Of a stretch of 64,000 nt of DNA, positions 47,701 through 60,595 are shown in pieces. The stretch is from positions 4,712,001 through 4,776,000 of the forward strand of contig JANTQA010000060.1 in NCBI GenBank assembly GCA_027625915.1, read 5' to 3'. Position numbers and translations under genes: made by a program. Every line of letters starts with the position of its first letter. Within the stretch, counting starts at the first letter, position 1. Origin of the DNA: Anaeramoeba flamelloides. Lineage: Eukaryota > Metamonada > Anaeramoebidae. The notes beneath the pieces were generated by a model. That model did not search any database. It was not told the DNA's origin and saw only the letters and a list, made by a program, of their open reading frames with translations.

Positions 47701-47763
47701 AATAAGATGGATAAAAAGAAAAAAATAAATAATCTTAATAATATGATTATTTTCTAATATTAT
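44701..47763. other. Spacer between convergent Ran and FKBP genes
   Basis: 3' flanks of two genes facing each other. No gene seen; a dispersed repeat sits at 46990-47382. Confidence 0.4.
46990..47382 (+). repeat. 390-bp dispersed repeat, copy 1
   Basis: From 'gcaaaagatcaagtggaaa' to 'tttattatttcaggtgagta' it aligns throughout with 62630-63020 in the same orientation. Shared blocks include 'caaaaatttttactc' and 'gaattacaaatcagattt'. No terminal inverted repeat was seen. It ends with an acceptor-donor doublet TTTCAG/GTGAGT. Confidence 0.75.
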
Positions 47764-50700
47764 TTATTTTTTTTTAAACATTCTTTGGTACATTTCTCTT
47801 TTTCTTTTAATTTCGTCATTTTTCTTTTGCATATAGAATTTTAATTTTGATTTCATTGCGCCATTATTTGGATCGACATCGAGACCAAATTTTAAAGTAG
47901 AAATTGCACCTTCGAAATCTGATTCAGAACCTAAGCATATAGCCTTTCGATAAAGTGCCTTGGTATTTTTAGGGTCGATTGCAAGTGCTTGGCTACAATG
48001 GGATAATGCATGATGAAAATTTCCGGTTTTGATCATTGCCATTGCAGAGTTCAAATGAATAACTAAGGTAAGGTCAGTGACTTTTTTTGCTTCTTCTTCA
48101 TTTAGTGAGGAAGTTGGAATTTCCGAGATTTTATGAATTGCGCCGTGATATTCGTTTTCTGCTTCTTGCCATTTACCTTCTTTGAATTTTTGATTTCCAA
48201 GTTCTTTTTTTTTTAAACATTTTTCAAAAATTACATCCCATGTTTCTGGGGATTCAAAGCCAAGTAATTCAACTTCGAAAATTAAAGTTGAGTTTGGTGG
48301 AATATCTTGAGATGGACTTTGACTTCCCTATTTTATATTTATTTTTAATTTTTCATTAGTTTAGACCAAAATATATTTTTGAATAAATTAGAAATTACAA
48401 GTTTGTAATTAAATCATGGTAATATTATGTATACATGCAAAAATAAACTAAATTACATCGTTTTTAAACCACTTTATTACTTATAATTCGATACACTTTT
48501 ATTATTTTCATACAAATTGAGAATAGTAACTTTATTTTAATAAGATTTTCATTTTTTATTTTTGTTTTTTATTCTTGTGAAGATTTTTTTTTTTTTGTTT
48601 TATGTAATTCGTAATTACTTTGGTTGAAACAACAAGTTTGTTTAGGATGATTAAATATTTTATTTCAAATAAGTTGTTTGTTTATATTGATTACATAATT
48701 GTATTTCAAACTAATTTTGTTTAAGAAATGAAAAATTCAATTTGTAGAACAGTTAAAAAATAGATTTTACAAAAGAAAATCTGGGTAATAGTTGCTTCGA
48801 AAATTTTAAAACAATTCTTATTATTTTAAATGTTTTTTTTTGTAAATATTGTTTTGTTTAAAATTTTAACTCAGAATTTGGTTTTTTATATCTGACAATT
48901 AGTATTATTAATGTTGAGATATACACAAGTTAGTGTTTATCTTTTTTATTCAAATGATGATAAACGAAAATATTGATTATTTTTTGATAAAAATTCAGAA
49001 AATGGTTAAAGTGGCTTTTTTTTTTTACATATTATACAAGTAAATTACTTTTTATGTTTTAATCCATAAAATAAAAATCAAGAAGAGGTACTCTAATTAC
49101 ATATGTTTTGACAATTTTAGGATTTGATAGAGTTTTGGAACAATTTTTTATGAGGATGAACCTGTTGAACAAAAATAAAGTTTTTTTCAGAAATAATAGT
49201 AAATTCTCTCATTTTCAAATCTTGTTTAATGTCTTTTTTTCTTCATTTTTAAAACAAAAACCAAGTCCAAAAATTAGATCCATGATTGAAATCAAAATAA
49301 AATTCAAAAAAACAAATAAAACCAAAAATATAGTATTTTCAATTTATCAAATTTGAGATTTAATTGTAAGCATTCGAAAAAGTGAATTTTTTGGATTTTT
49401 TGATTCTATGCTTTTTCCATTCATGTGAAATTGGCTTTGGGATTTTAACAATAGATATTAATCAAGTTTGGGGGATTTCAGTTTCAGATATCTTCATTGA
49501 TCAGTAAACAAGAAATAAAAAAATAATTGAAAAATTTTCCCTTTCTTACCATCTTTTCAATTAAAACCGATTTGACAATTTTTTTCCATTTGAAAATTTT
49601 TTTCCAGAATGGTTAAATAACTTTGAAACTCTTTGAATTAATAATACCATGATAATAGTCCAATAATCACCAAGATCGCCGAAATTAACTGAATCGTTTT
49701 ATTAATCCAATTCATTTACAATACCAAACATTCACACGGAACCTAATAAAAAAAAGACAATTTATCTTATTGTGATAACCGAATTATAAAAATTAACAAG
49801 TGTGAAATATATACGAGATAAAGAAATGTCATTTTTCTAACATTTGGATTACACCTTTCTCACATTGTGTCAGATTTACTTTTTTATCAGAGGTATCATT
49901 CTTTTTGTTGCGGTTTTATTCCCATTAAAATTCTTTTTTCATAAATTTAGTAATTATTAACTGTATCAGTGTCTAAAGAAGAAGAATAATTGTTATAAAA
50001 GAGGTAGTTTTGAAATGGAGGTGAGGTGGGGGATTTGTTCTCGCGTCGAGAGTTAATAAAACAATTTGAAAGATTGTATTTATTACCAAACCTCAATATT
50101 TTTTTGTGAACCATTTACCCTTTTCATGACGAGAATTTTTTTTTGAATTTTGGTTTTGGTACAGCCCTTTTCAAAAGTGAGATCTAAAGGTTTTAATAGG
50201 CGACATCTAAAAGTTTTGAAAAATTGTTACACAAACTGCTTAAAAGAGTGAACCAAATAGTTTGAATAACACATGTTAAAACTTTTGGTTTGAACTTTTT
50301 TAAAGAGTCTGTTAACAATTGTTGTATTCTAAAAAATAAACCAATTCTCCTTTTTTTGGTAGCATGAATTTAAAGCAAAAAAGCACCAAAGAATTTATAC
50401 AAAAATAAAGAGAAAAAATTTTTATAAAATAAATTGTTTTGCTTATTCCCAAACTTTATTCCCTTTTTTTGTTCAAAAAACAGAAAGTATTAAAATACTG
50501 TTAATCGAAAAACAAATTTAACAAAATTTTCAACAGCTTTCAAAGAGAAACAAAAAAAAAAGAAACTATAAATAAAATCCTGTAGTCAATACTCTAAAAA
50601 GGGAAATTCAAAATATAAAACAAGATTTAGTCTCATAAAGAGTATAATTTTTTTAGAGATCTTTTGTAAATATTTTTTGGAAGATGAATGAAAATTTTGT

Positions 50701-51172
50701 TTAATTTTTTTTTCAATTAACAGTAGCTTTGTTCAAAAATCAAGAATTACCCATTTTAATCTTGAAATAAAAAAAAAATAAAAAAAAAATAAAAAAAAAA
50801 ACACTTCATTCCAAAAAGCAAAAATCCAAAGTCAAAAGAAAGAGAAAAAAAATAAAAAAGGAAGAAAAAAAAAAAAAAAATAAAAAGACAAACATATGCG
50901 TAATCTGCCTTGATTGTAAATTTTGCAAGTTCACCAATTTTCATTGTTGGGATACCGAGGTCCCATCCTTGGATAACAGATCTTTTACCTACGACAAATT
51001 CAAAAGGCTGGTCTCGATCGCGTGATGAATCAAATTTTTTACCGTTTGTTAAGGTACCAACATAATGAACTTTAACTGTTGAATTAGGAAGAGGTTTTTC
51101 TCCAGAACCCTCTTTTAAAATTTCTTTCATTATTCCACCATTTCCTAAGATATCAATCATATTTTCAGTCAT
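47764..51172 (-). CDS. FKBP-type peptidyl-prolyl isomerase with TPR domain
   Basis: Folding helper and probable Hsp90 co-chaperone. Exon 1 is 51172 down to 50894, exon 2 is 48327 down to 47764; the phase-0 join gives 280 residues. The FKBP domain covers about residues 15-110: VKVHYVGTLTNGKKFDSS, FEFVVGKRSVIQGWD and ADYAYGSQSPSQDIPPNSTL, with the usual pocket residues (Tyr of HY, Phe-Asp of KFD, Trp of GWD, Tyr of AYG, Phe of FEVEL) all present, so it should be active. Three TPR-like helix pairs follow (about 130-260), including ALAIDPKNTKALYRKAICL, then a Lys-rich tail, as in FKBP51/52-like and plant FKBPs but with one isomerase domain only. The donor is GTTTGT and the intron is 2566 bp. The start is the ATG at 51172. 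Confidence 0.92.
50160..50310. repeat. Short intronic repeat, copy in FKBP intron
   Basis: Contains 'ttacacaaactgcttaaaag', the reverse complement of a block at 62265-62285 ('ttaagcagtttgagtga'). A further related block lies at 54560-54740. Copies are diverged; the similarity is by eye. Confidence 0.4.
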
Positions 51173-52305
51173 TATTAATCACAAAAAGTTAATATTTTTT
51201 TTTAAAAAAAAATTCAGAATAGAAAAAATGAATTTAGAGTTAAAATATTTACATATTTCGAATTTTCGAATTACAAAATTGATAATTTGGAATCAGACTA
51301 TAATATAAAATGGTTACAATTGAATCATTTTTTATCAACATTTTCTCCTTGTTAAAGTACCTTTTTTGATAAATTTTTGAAAAAATTTTTAAAAATTAAT
51401 GTTGTTCATATACACTAGAATTAAAAAGTATTTTTTATTTGGTACCAAAACTCGACTTAAAAAAAAAAAAAAAAACTTTTGATTCCTTTTCAAAGTAAAA
51501 TAATTTTCTTCTGAGGACATACAAACACAAAAACTTGAGGATTGTCAAAAAGATATGAAAACTAAAATCTCAAATAGAAAAAAACTCAAAAATTTATTTT
51601 TTTGAAAAAAATAAAATTCATTTTAATAACTATAAAAAATCGATTAATTAATTATTAGATTTTTGAGAATGAAGAATTTAGAGTGTAAAAACGAATGTAA
51701 ACAAGAAGTAAGTTGAAACTTATCATTGAAATATAAAAGAAACATTTGATTCCAGGGAATCAATATAGAATTATTAGTAGGTTTTTATTGAAAATGTGGA
51801 CTCTAATTGGGATTTTTTAAAAACAAGATTTGGGAAACAATTAAAAAAAATAAATAAAAAAAAAACTAAAATCTAAAAAAAATAAACCCAAAAAAAATTT
51901 CTAAAAAAATTCTTCTTCTTAATAACTCAATACTTATAACAGAAACCCATTTCGAAAGTTTCGAATTTCATGGCTAATAATATCAACTATTTCATCTGAA
52001 TTGGAAGTTTTCAAATATTTAGATCTCTTTATTAATGCAAATTATGGTGGTGATCCAAACAAATTGGCTATAAAAGAAAACAACCACTAACCCATTCAAC
52101 ACTTGGGACACAAAAAAATGTTTACAAAGAAATTTTTATTTTTTATTTTTATTTTTATTACCATCTTTATTTATGGATTTTCATTCTTTTTTTCTTGTCT
52201 TTTTTAAAAAATAAAATTATTATTTAAATAAAGAAAAGATATCCTATGAACTAGAATCTCGCCTAAATTATAGCTAGAATAAAAATGCTAAATAAATTTA
52301 GAGTT
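51173..52305. other. Spacer upstream of FKBP
   Basis: 5' flank of the FKBP gene. AT-rich, with no exon, RNA or clear repeat recognised. Confidence 0.4.
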
Positions 52306-52309
52306 TCAG

Positions 52310-52740
52310 AAAGTGCCTTTTATTTCCTCCTTTTTTTTTAATTGTTTTAAATGATAAGAAAATTTAATAAATTTTCTTTTTATTTTATAAAGTAAAAAAA
52401 ACTAACGAACCTTTTCTTGAGGTTTTCTATTTTATTTTGAAAATCCTTTGATTTTCTAAATAAATAGATAACCCAAAAAAACCTAACGAAAATCTACTGA
52501 TTTTTCAAAGAAACAGAAAACTCAAGAAAACCTAACGACACTTTTCCAGAATTCAAAAGAATATAGAAAAATCAAAGATTTTGCTCAATTCTTTTAAATT
52601 TTGGAAAACCTAACGAAAAGTGTCGTCAAATGCCGTAAAGTGCCTAGCTTTTTTAAAATTTTTGAAATAAAAAGAAGATTTTTGAAATTTTCTTTTTATT
52701 TCTCAAATTAAAAAAAACCTAAAGGTAAAAAAGTAGTATT
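52310..52740. repeat. Hairpin-rich LINE-tail module, copy 4
   Basis: Nested inverted units 'aaaacctaacgaaaatc', 'gaggttttctattttatt' and 'ttttccagaattcaaaagaa', with the 'gtgtcgtcaaatgccgtaaa' phrase, match the tail of LINE fragment 3 closely. No protein remnant precedes it. Confidence 0.6.
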
Positions 52741-53110
52741 GTTGTTGAATCACCTCTCATCAATAATAAAAAATAAAAAAAAAATAGAAATTTTTTTGTT
52801 TGAATTTTTAAACTAACTTTTTCAAGATTAGTGATTTTTTAAAAATATTTATTGAGAGGCTTAATATATTTTTATGATGATAATTTCAATTATGAATAAG
52901 GAGATTAACACTAAATATATATATTTTCAATAAAAAAAAAAAAAAAAAAAATGTAAATATTTCTAAATTTAAAATTTTATTAAAGAATGTTCTATAATTA
53001 TTAAATTATCGATGATAGAATTCAATAAGTTATTATTATTCGATTTAAAAAATTATTTAATATATAAAATAAAATTAAAAACGAAAGAATTATAATTAAA
53101 CATACGCATC

Positions 53111-53118
53111 TACATACA

Positions 53119-53149
<31 letters not shown>
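53111..53149. repeat. (CATA)n microsatellite
   Basis: About nine CATA units just beyond the stop codon of RRP8 on the minus strand, so it lies in that gene's 3' flank or UTR. Confidence 0.95.
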
Positions 53150-53150
<1 letters not shown>

Positions 53151-53159
53151 GATATATAC

Positions 53160-56100
53160 TTAACGTTTTTTATATTTGTATTCACCAAGAACAATTTCCC
53201 TTTTAAGTTGATTTTTTAAGGTTGAATCCATTTTAAGTTGTCGCTTAAATTTTTTAAAATTTATAATCAAAAAATAATTATTTGATCTATCAATTTTTTG
53301 AGCTTTAAATCCAATTTTTGAAATTCCTTTGATTAATTTATCAAGTTTTTTAACCCTTGAAGTTACAATTGCAATCTTCATTTCACCACTTTATATTATC
53401 AAAAGAATGATGGATAAACAAATAAATAAAGAAAGAAAAAATAAATAATATGGATCAGAATATGAAAAATATTTTGAGAAAATAAAAAAAATCAAATTAA
53501 TAATTTTTCAAAGATTAAAAAATAAATGAAATAATAATTTTTTTTCAAAACTTACCCGATTTTTAAAAGACGGTACCCTTCTAGTAAGTAGTCAATATAA
53601 GTAGACCCCATTAATGAAAGACAAAACACTACTATATCAACACTTGAATCTTCCAAAGGAACCTATATACATATAAGAAGAAATATATTAATTTTAAATA
53701 AAATTTTAAATTTGTAAAGAAATATAATTTAATTGAGAGAATAATTGGTATTTGTGCGTTTCTGAAAAAGATTTTGTATATGAAAATAAAGGAAAAAAAA
53801 AAAGAAAAAAAATCAATAATAAACTTTTGATTGTTCTCTAGTAAACTATTTTTCAGTAAAAGGTACCCAGTTGTAATGGGTGAAATACACGTTTTTAAAG
53901 GGTTTGCCTGGATATTAGAAGAAAAAATTTATTTTGGAAATTTCAAAATTGAAATCATTTTTTCACATTTTTGCACATTTTTTTTTTACACGTAATTCAG
54001 TTGCAAAAATTTTTTTTATTGAAAGATCAATAGTCACTTGGTAAAAACGTGTTATTCTAATGTCATTGAAACTGTGAAAATGATTTTAGAGAAATCATTT
54101 TGATTTCTATTAGGAATCTTCTTAGAAGATCTTTAATAGGAGATCAAAATGAACATTGTTGTTTTTCTCAATAAAGCCCTAAGGATTTGAGTTTATCAAT
54201 TTTTAAGAAAATATATTGATTAATTTGATTTAATGTCATATGGTTATCAACTATTCTCTATGTGTGTATTGTTGTACTTATTTCTTATTTGTTCTTAAAA
54301 GGTTAATTCCAAAAAATAATTGAAATTTGGATTTTTTTTTGGGGCACTTTTCGACAGAAACAAAGTTTATTTCATTTTTTTAATCTAAGACTAATTTCTA
54401 CTTTGTAAAAGCTTATCTTTTCACTTTTTTAAAATTACTTTATCTTTAAATATCAATGTTAAGTTAGATTTTTTGTATAGAAAAAATCTTACTTCTTGAT
54501 ACAAATGTGGTTAATAGAATGGCCATTTATCATTTTGGAATTAAAAAAAAAATTTATTTATTAATTTCAGAAAATGAAATTAGAAAATTTTTTTCAAACA
54601 ACTGATTTAAAAAAGTGAGGAATACAATTTTTAGAAAATGTTGCTCAAACTGTTTAATTTTTTACTATTTTGTAGTTTGGCTAAAACTTTTTTTTTAGTC
54701 TTTAATTTCTACAGCTTGTTTAAAACACCAATATTATTAATTAATAATTACAATTCAAAATCTATTAAACTTCCAAATGGGTTACATTTTAAACTATGAA
54801 ATTGTATTCCATAAATGGGACAAAAAAAAAAAAATTGATTTTTAATGACTCATAATTGTAAATTTTGAAAGATGGAATTAAATCTCGATTTTATTGTATT
54901 TTTTTCCATTTTTTCCCTGGCTGAATTTTGGTTATATTGGGAAGAAGAGTTTACAAAGGAAAAAGATCAAGTGGTTACTTGCTAATACGGATACACTGAA
55001 ACACCAAAGTATCAGTAACTTGAAAATAAAAACAAAAAATCAAATCCTAAAAATGACAAATGGTTTAAAGCGAATCAAATCAAAAAAAAAAAAAGAAATT
55101 ACAACAACTTAAACAACGATCCCCAATTTAACATTCATGATCAATTATCAAATTATTAAATCAACCAATAGTATTGTGGGTGTGATTTTGTTATTCCTTA
55201 ATTATAAGATAGCATTGGTTTTTTCTTTCTTTGATTTTTAACCAATTGCTTCTTATAAACCCTTTTTATATTTCAAATTTTTTTTTTTTTTTTCTTTTTC
55301 CTTTTCATTTTCAATTTTTTGCTTTTGCTTTTTTAAACATAAAAAAAAATTGGGTGTGCCTTTCCCTTGAACAATCGTGAAATCTATGATTTTACACTTA
55401 AATTACTATGAGAGGAAATTTAAGTAAAAGGACATCTAGAGTGTAATTTACACTTCTTCCATCAATAATAAAATAATAAAATCTCGATTTTATTTTAATT
55501 TTGTTTTGTGCCATAATTAATTCAAACAACTTGTCAACTGTGATTTTTTTTTCATTTTTTCACAAAAGTTTGATTATTAAAATTCTTTCAAACACTATAA
55601 GAATAGCCCACACTTTTGTTTTTTGAAATTATTTTTCATATTCCCAATGCAATAAAAATATCAAAATTCAATAACTTTCAATTTAAAAAGTTTATTTACA
55701 ACTCAAACTTTTTCAAACTTGCAATTTGAACAACTTATCGCTTTTCGGTTTTTTGAAAAATAGTTTTAGGGTATTAAAATTTAACAAATATTTTTTTTAG
55801 ATAATCTTACAAAAATTTCAATTAAATTTCAAAATATTTTCTTTTGTTAATTCTTCTTTTTTTACCCTTTTGATGCTTTTAAAAATTTTTAGTATTTGAA
55901 ATTTTAAAATAATATGATCTGAAATGATCAGAACTTGAATTCTTGCAGATCGTAATGCTGAAGTGTTCCAAAAAGACTTGAAAGTATTTAGATGGATTGT
56001 GTTCTTCTTTTGATGTTTGTTTTAGAGTTTTTTTATTGTGAACAATCCTGTTATTTTCTAATTAAGAAATGAAAATTTATTATTTCAAGTTCCAATGTTT

Positions 56101-57283
56101 TAGTTAATTGTTTGTTGAAAAAAAACTCAAGATCGACATAAAATTAATGAAAAATAATATTCTTGAGAGATTTAATTTAAACTCTCCTTAATTAACTTGG
56201 AGAAAGTTTTAATAGTGATAATTTGATTTTATTGAAAAATATTTATAAAATGTTAAGAAAGAAAAGATAGTTACGTGTGAGATATCACATTCTGTTACCC
56301 ATGAATTCGTTGAACAAAGATCAAAAGAATAAACTTTTTGTCTGACACTCTTTTCCAATCGGCCTTTTGTTGGCAAGTCAAGTGTATATATTGGAAAATG
56401 AGAAAATTAGTGGAAAAAAAATAAAAAAAAAATAGATAAATGTGTTTGAATTAGTAATTTGTTACCATTAAACCAAACCTTGACAAGAAAAAGAATGACT
56501 TCTAGAAACTCGAAATTAGTCTTCGGTTTAAAAAATGGTTAGGATTAAACTGAAAAAATAACAAATAAATTTGATAAAGATCAGAAAAAGAAAAAGAAAG
56601 AAAGAAAGTACCTTCACCAGCACCCAAATCAGCTATTTTTAAGTTCTGAGGACGCGTTTTTATTTCTTCAATTATAACATCTAAAGGATTGTTGTCCCAT
56701 TTTTTCACCTGCTCTTTATAAACTTGATGGTACTTTTGATTTAAATAGAGTTTTATTTTTTATTTTATTTTTTAAGTAGACATATTCGTAACCCAATAAA
56801 AAAAAAAAAAAAAATCAAGAGAAAGCAAAAAAAAAGACAATTTACTTTTTTAAATTGTTCTTTGTTTGTTCGGAAATATTTAAGAGCCTGTTTACCAGTC
56901 ATACTACACAACTTTTCATTTAATAATCGGAATCTTGCACCTTGTAGTTTATTTTTGGTTTTGGAATTTTTTTTTTTTGTTGATCTGTGTATACCTTGGT
57001 TGCTTTGGTTTTGGTTTTTCCTTCGTTTTTTACCCATCCCAAAAAGATTTTTTGTAAAGGGCTTTGGTTTATTTTTACGTTTACGTTCGTTAATTTCATT
57101 TTGTTCTTCATGTTCCTTTTCTTTTTTTATTTCCTTTTCTTTTTCTTTTTTGTTATGTTTTTGATTTTGTTTTTGTTTCTGTTTTTGTTTCTGTTTTTGC
57201 TTCTGTTTTAGATTTCTTTTTTTATTGAATTTGTTGTTGTTCTTTGTATTTCTTCCTTTTCTAAATGATTTCTTTTGATCCAT
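53160..57283 (-). CDS. RRP8: RRP8 rRNA adenine methyltransferase
   Basis: Nucleolar SAM-dependent enzyme that makes m1A in large-subunit rRNA (yeast Rrp8, human nucleomethylin). Exons on the minus strand: 57283-56846, 56732-56612, 56363-56275, 53662-53556, 53388-53160; all phases agree and give 327 residues. The N-terminus is Lys/Gln-rich with KQ repeats, a likely nucleolar tail. The methyltransferase part begins [13 protein letters not shown] and continues [23 protein letters not shown] motif [86 protein letters not shown]. These match the family in order. Introns are 113, 248, 2612 and 167 bp; the long one carries a transposon. The start is the first ATG. Length is shorter than human but near the yeast protein. 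Confidence 0.93.
53854..54356. mobile_element. CAGTC-ended repeat, copy in RRP8 intron 3
   Basis: The left end CAGTAAAAGGTACCCAGTTG is the inverse of the right end at 59385, and a right end 'ggggcacttttcgacag' corresponds to the left end at 58711. It is therefore in opposite orientation to the 58.7-kb copy and somewhat shorter. Confidence 0.6.
54560..54740. repeat. Short intronic repeat, copy in RRP8 intron 3
   Basis: 'tttaaaaaagtgaggaatac' and 'tttctacagcttgtttaaaa' recur, diverged, near 62195-62215 in the AP-1 gamma intron and near 50160-50310. Confidence 0.35.
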
Positions 57284-58710
57284 TTCAAAAATTAAAAAGT
57301 TTATTCACAAATATATAAAAAGGAAAATAATGAAAACCATCTTAGTTTTGGGATATTCAATTTACTAATTTTTTTACTAGAATAAGGATCCTTTTTGATT
57401 GCTAATTCATGTTTCTTTAATACTTTTTAGCATATATGTAGTTAACAGATTTAATCAGATATTTTTATGGGGGAAGTGTTAAAAAAAAATCTCAAATCAT
57501 TAGGATACATTAGTAATCCAATTGAGAACTCAATTAGAAATCTTGAGATTAGAATTAAGATATAGCGATTCTGCAATTTTTGTTAATTCTAAATAAATAT
57601 GTTTCAGAATAAATTAAAATAATTTGAGTTTATTATCTTGGGTTAAGATTTTTTTTTTTTTTTTATTTATACAATTTCTAAAAATCAATTCAAACCTAAT
57701 ATTTAATATAAAAAAATGAACTAAAATTATTTTGGATTTTGTTCGCCAATAATTATCAATATAAAAAATATTTAATATTTTTTTTAATGATGAAGAGAGA
57801 AATCAAAGATCCTCTGACAGACCAGAATTGTTAATGGGTATATTCACAATTTCAATGATAAAGGAAAAATAAATATTTTGGAACCTGATAAGTACCAATT
57901 TTTTTACTACTTGAAAAAAACAAAAAGAAAAATTGAAAAGAAAGGTTCAAAAAACAAAAAGAAAAAAAAAAACATTGAAAAAATAAAACGAAAGAAAACA
58001 GAATAGAAAAAAAAATATGAACATTAGTTATAATTGAAATATTTTTTTCTCAATACGATAATTCTAAAAAAAATTATTTTTCAAGATTCTAAAAGTGAGC
58101 AATAATTTAAGAATTTTAAGTTCATATTAGTTTATAAATAATATCGTAATCATAAAAATAAAGAAATAAAAACTTTGTTGGTACATGATTTTGAATATAA
58201 AAGTGTATTTACTTTATTATAACTTAATTTAAAATTTTAAAAATTAACAAATAATAAAAAAATAATTCTTATTGGTTGTTATACAAAAAAAAAATCATTA
58301 TAATAAAAAAATATCAATATTAATTGATTTTTTGTTGGTTGAAGAACCAATTATAAAAACAGTTCTTAACAAGTACTCTATAATTACAATATACAACCAC
58401 TAAAATATACCTATTTATCACACAAAAAATAAAGAAATATTCAAAGATAAATACAAGGATTTTTTTTTTATGTACCCATGAACCTTTATATGATCAAATA
58501 ATCAAATAATCAAATAATCAAGTCTTTCATCAATTAGTAATAAAAAAAAATTAGGAAATTTAATAATTACTTTTTTTCTTTCTCTTTTTGTTGACTTTAA
58601 AAAATACAATTTGATCTCTAACAATTGAATACATTTTATACATTTTTTTATAATTATCAATATTCTAAAAGATTTTTTTTGTTAAATATCTTAGGATATA
58701 AACCCTGTTT

Positions 58711-59385
58711 CAGTCCAAGGTGCCCAACGTTTTTTTCAAATATCAATTATTTTATACAATTGACCTTTGAAGAATAAATAAGAAATAAAGAGAATAATAC
58801 ACATCAAAGAATTGTTGATATATGTCTGAAAGAAAACTAATTAATCAATATCTTTTCTTAAAAATTGAAAAACTCAATTTCTTAATGCCTATTGGGAAAA
58901 ACAACGATGTTCTTTTTCAACTTCTACTGGTATTTGAATAATAAATAAGAAACATTTTTCACTTCATTTTCCATACTTTTCTTTTAGAAATCAAGCCCCC
59001 AAACGAAGTTTGTTGGTATTTGTGGTCTCTATTTGAAAAAGGAAATGAAAATGAAGTGAAAATTTTTCACATTTATTAATCAAATATCAAGATTAAAGAT
59101 CGAATAGAATTGCAATAGAAATCAATATGATTTCTCAACAATCTTTACATGGTTTCAATGACCTTAGAATAACACATTTTTACCAAGTGACTATTGATCT
59201 TGCAATAAAAAAATTTTGTACAACTGAATGACGTTTTTAAAAAAAAATCGAAAAAAACAAAAATGAGCAAAAATGTGAAAAAATGATTTCAATTTTGAAA
59301 TTTCCAAAATAAAATTTTTCTTCTAATATCTATGCAAACCCTTTAAACACGTGTATTTTTCCATTACAACTGGTCCCCTTTGACT
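58711..59385. mobile_element. CAGTC-ended foldback element, complete copy
   Basis: The left end CAGTCCAAGGTGCCCAACG is imperfectly mirrored by a right end 'ggtcccctttgactg', both next to AAA/TTT. Internally 'catttttcacttcattttcc' (58945-58970) pairs with 'aatgaagtgaaaatttttc' (59048-59070), making a hairpin core. Relatives at 25.6, 41.0 and 53.9 kb and a fragment at 4.1 kb. No transposase; CAGT ends suggest a Tc1/mariner-like parent (inference). Confidence 0.65.
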
Positions 59386-60009
59386 GAAAAATAGTTTATT
59401 AAAGCTGAAATGCCTTATCTAACTGAATATAAAAAATCATTATTCAAAATTTATTAAGGCTACTTCCAATATTTTTTTTTCACCAAAAAAGGCCTTTTAA
59501 TACCACAAATTCCCTCTTATATCTAATAGAAAGAATGTAAAAAAAAATTCATTGGATGTTAGGGGGATTTGGTGTAAAATACCACCGAGTCCATATTTTT
59601 TGGAAAACTTAGAAAAATTTTTGAATGAAAAAAATGAAAATTCCAAACTTGAAAAATTAAATCGCTTTGCAAAAAATTTGTTTAAAAGTCCACTAGAATT
59701 TTAATCAAATTTTGGGAAAATCTTAAATTTTTTGCACTATGCAAAAATCAGAATTATTTGTTCTTAATCATTCATACTTAGATTATAGATTCATTCAAAA
59801 AAATACCAAAATTGTTAAATCAATCATTAAACAACCATAAAAGAAAACCATTAACGAAAGAAACCCCCAAATAATTTCTTTCTTTTTAGATACAATTAAT
59901 ACCATATTATTTAAATATTTAATTTTCCAATTTAATACCTAATCTGTTGATTATCGGAAATTATTTCAATAAAAACCAACCCAAAAAAAAAGGTGGATTT
60001 GTTTATAAT

Positions 60010-60310
60010 AGAAACTAAATTATGATTCAGATTCAAATAATGATTATGAAGAAGTTTTTTTTGATAATAATGATGAAAATGAAAATAAGAGCAATAAAAT
60101 TTTACAAAAGTAGAATTTTGAAAATAACAATCATTACATGAATAATAATACCAAAAAAAACATCAATTATAAATAATGAAAATAATAATAATAATAATAA
60201 TAATGATGATGATGATGATGATAATAATAATAATAATAATGATAACAAAAAAAGTAACAATAACAATAATAATAATAATAATAATAATAATCAAAAAATA
60301 TCATAAAATA
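60010..60310 (+). pseudogene. Asp/Asn-rich low-complexity coding relic
   Basis: One frame reads NYDSDSNNDYEEVFFDNN followed by DENENKSNK and stops. After a frame change the (AAT)n/(GAT)n run reads poly-Asn, poly-Asp, DNKKSNNN and stops. This resembles the acidic and Asn-rich tails of proteins in such genomes. With no upstream exon it is either a dead gene end or a plain trinucleotide repeat. Confidence 0.25.
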
Positions 60311-60595
60311 TTGTTAAGTTATTCAAAATGTAAAAAAATAATTGAATTAAAAAATAATTTGAATTTTTTATTTTTTATTTTTGCCAAATTATTTTTTGTA
60401 TTATTGAAAAATAAAAAGTTATTTTTTTTTTGGTTTTTAGATAAATCTAAAAATTTCAAGAATATAAACTTAACAATTTGAATGTATATTATAATATATA
60501 TACATATATATATATTGATAAATAAATTGAGTAGAAAATCGAAATTGGTATAAATATCTTTAAATATTATTTCAGGAAAAAAAAAAATAATAAAT

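Larger units (their letters stand above)
57284..60595. other. Spacer between RRP8 and AP-1 gamma
   Basis: 5' flank of RRP8 and 3' flank of gamma-adaptin. Contains the complete transposon at 58711-59385 and a low-complexity relic at 60010-60310; nothing else recognised. Confidence 0.4.

Noticed and set aside
60176-60481. Ile/Met-rich 101-codon open frame
   Set aside because: Wrong-frame reading of (AAT)n and (GAT)n repeats.
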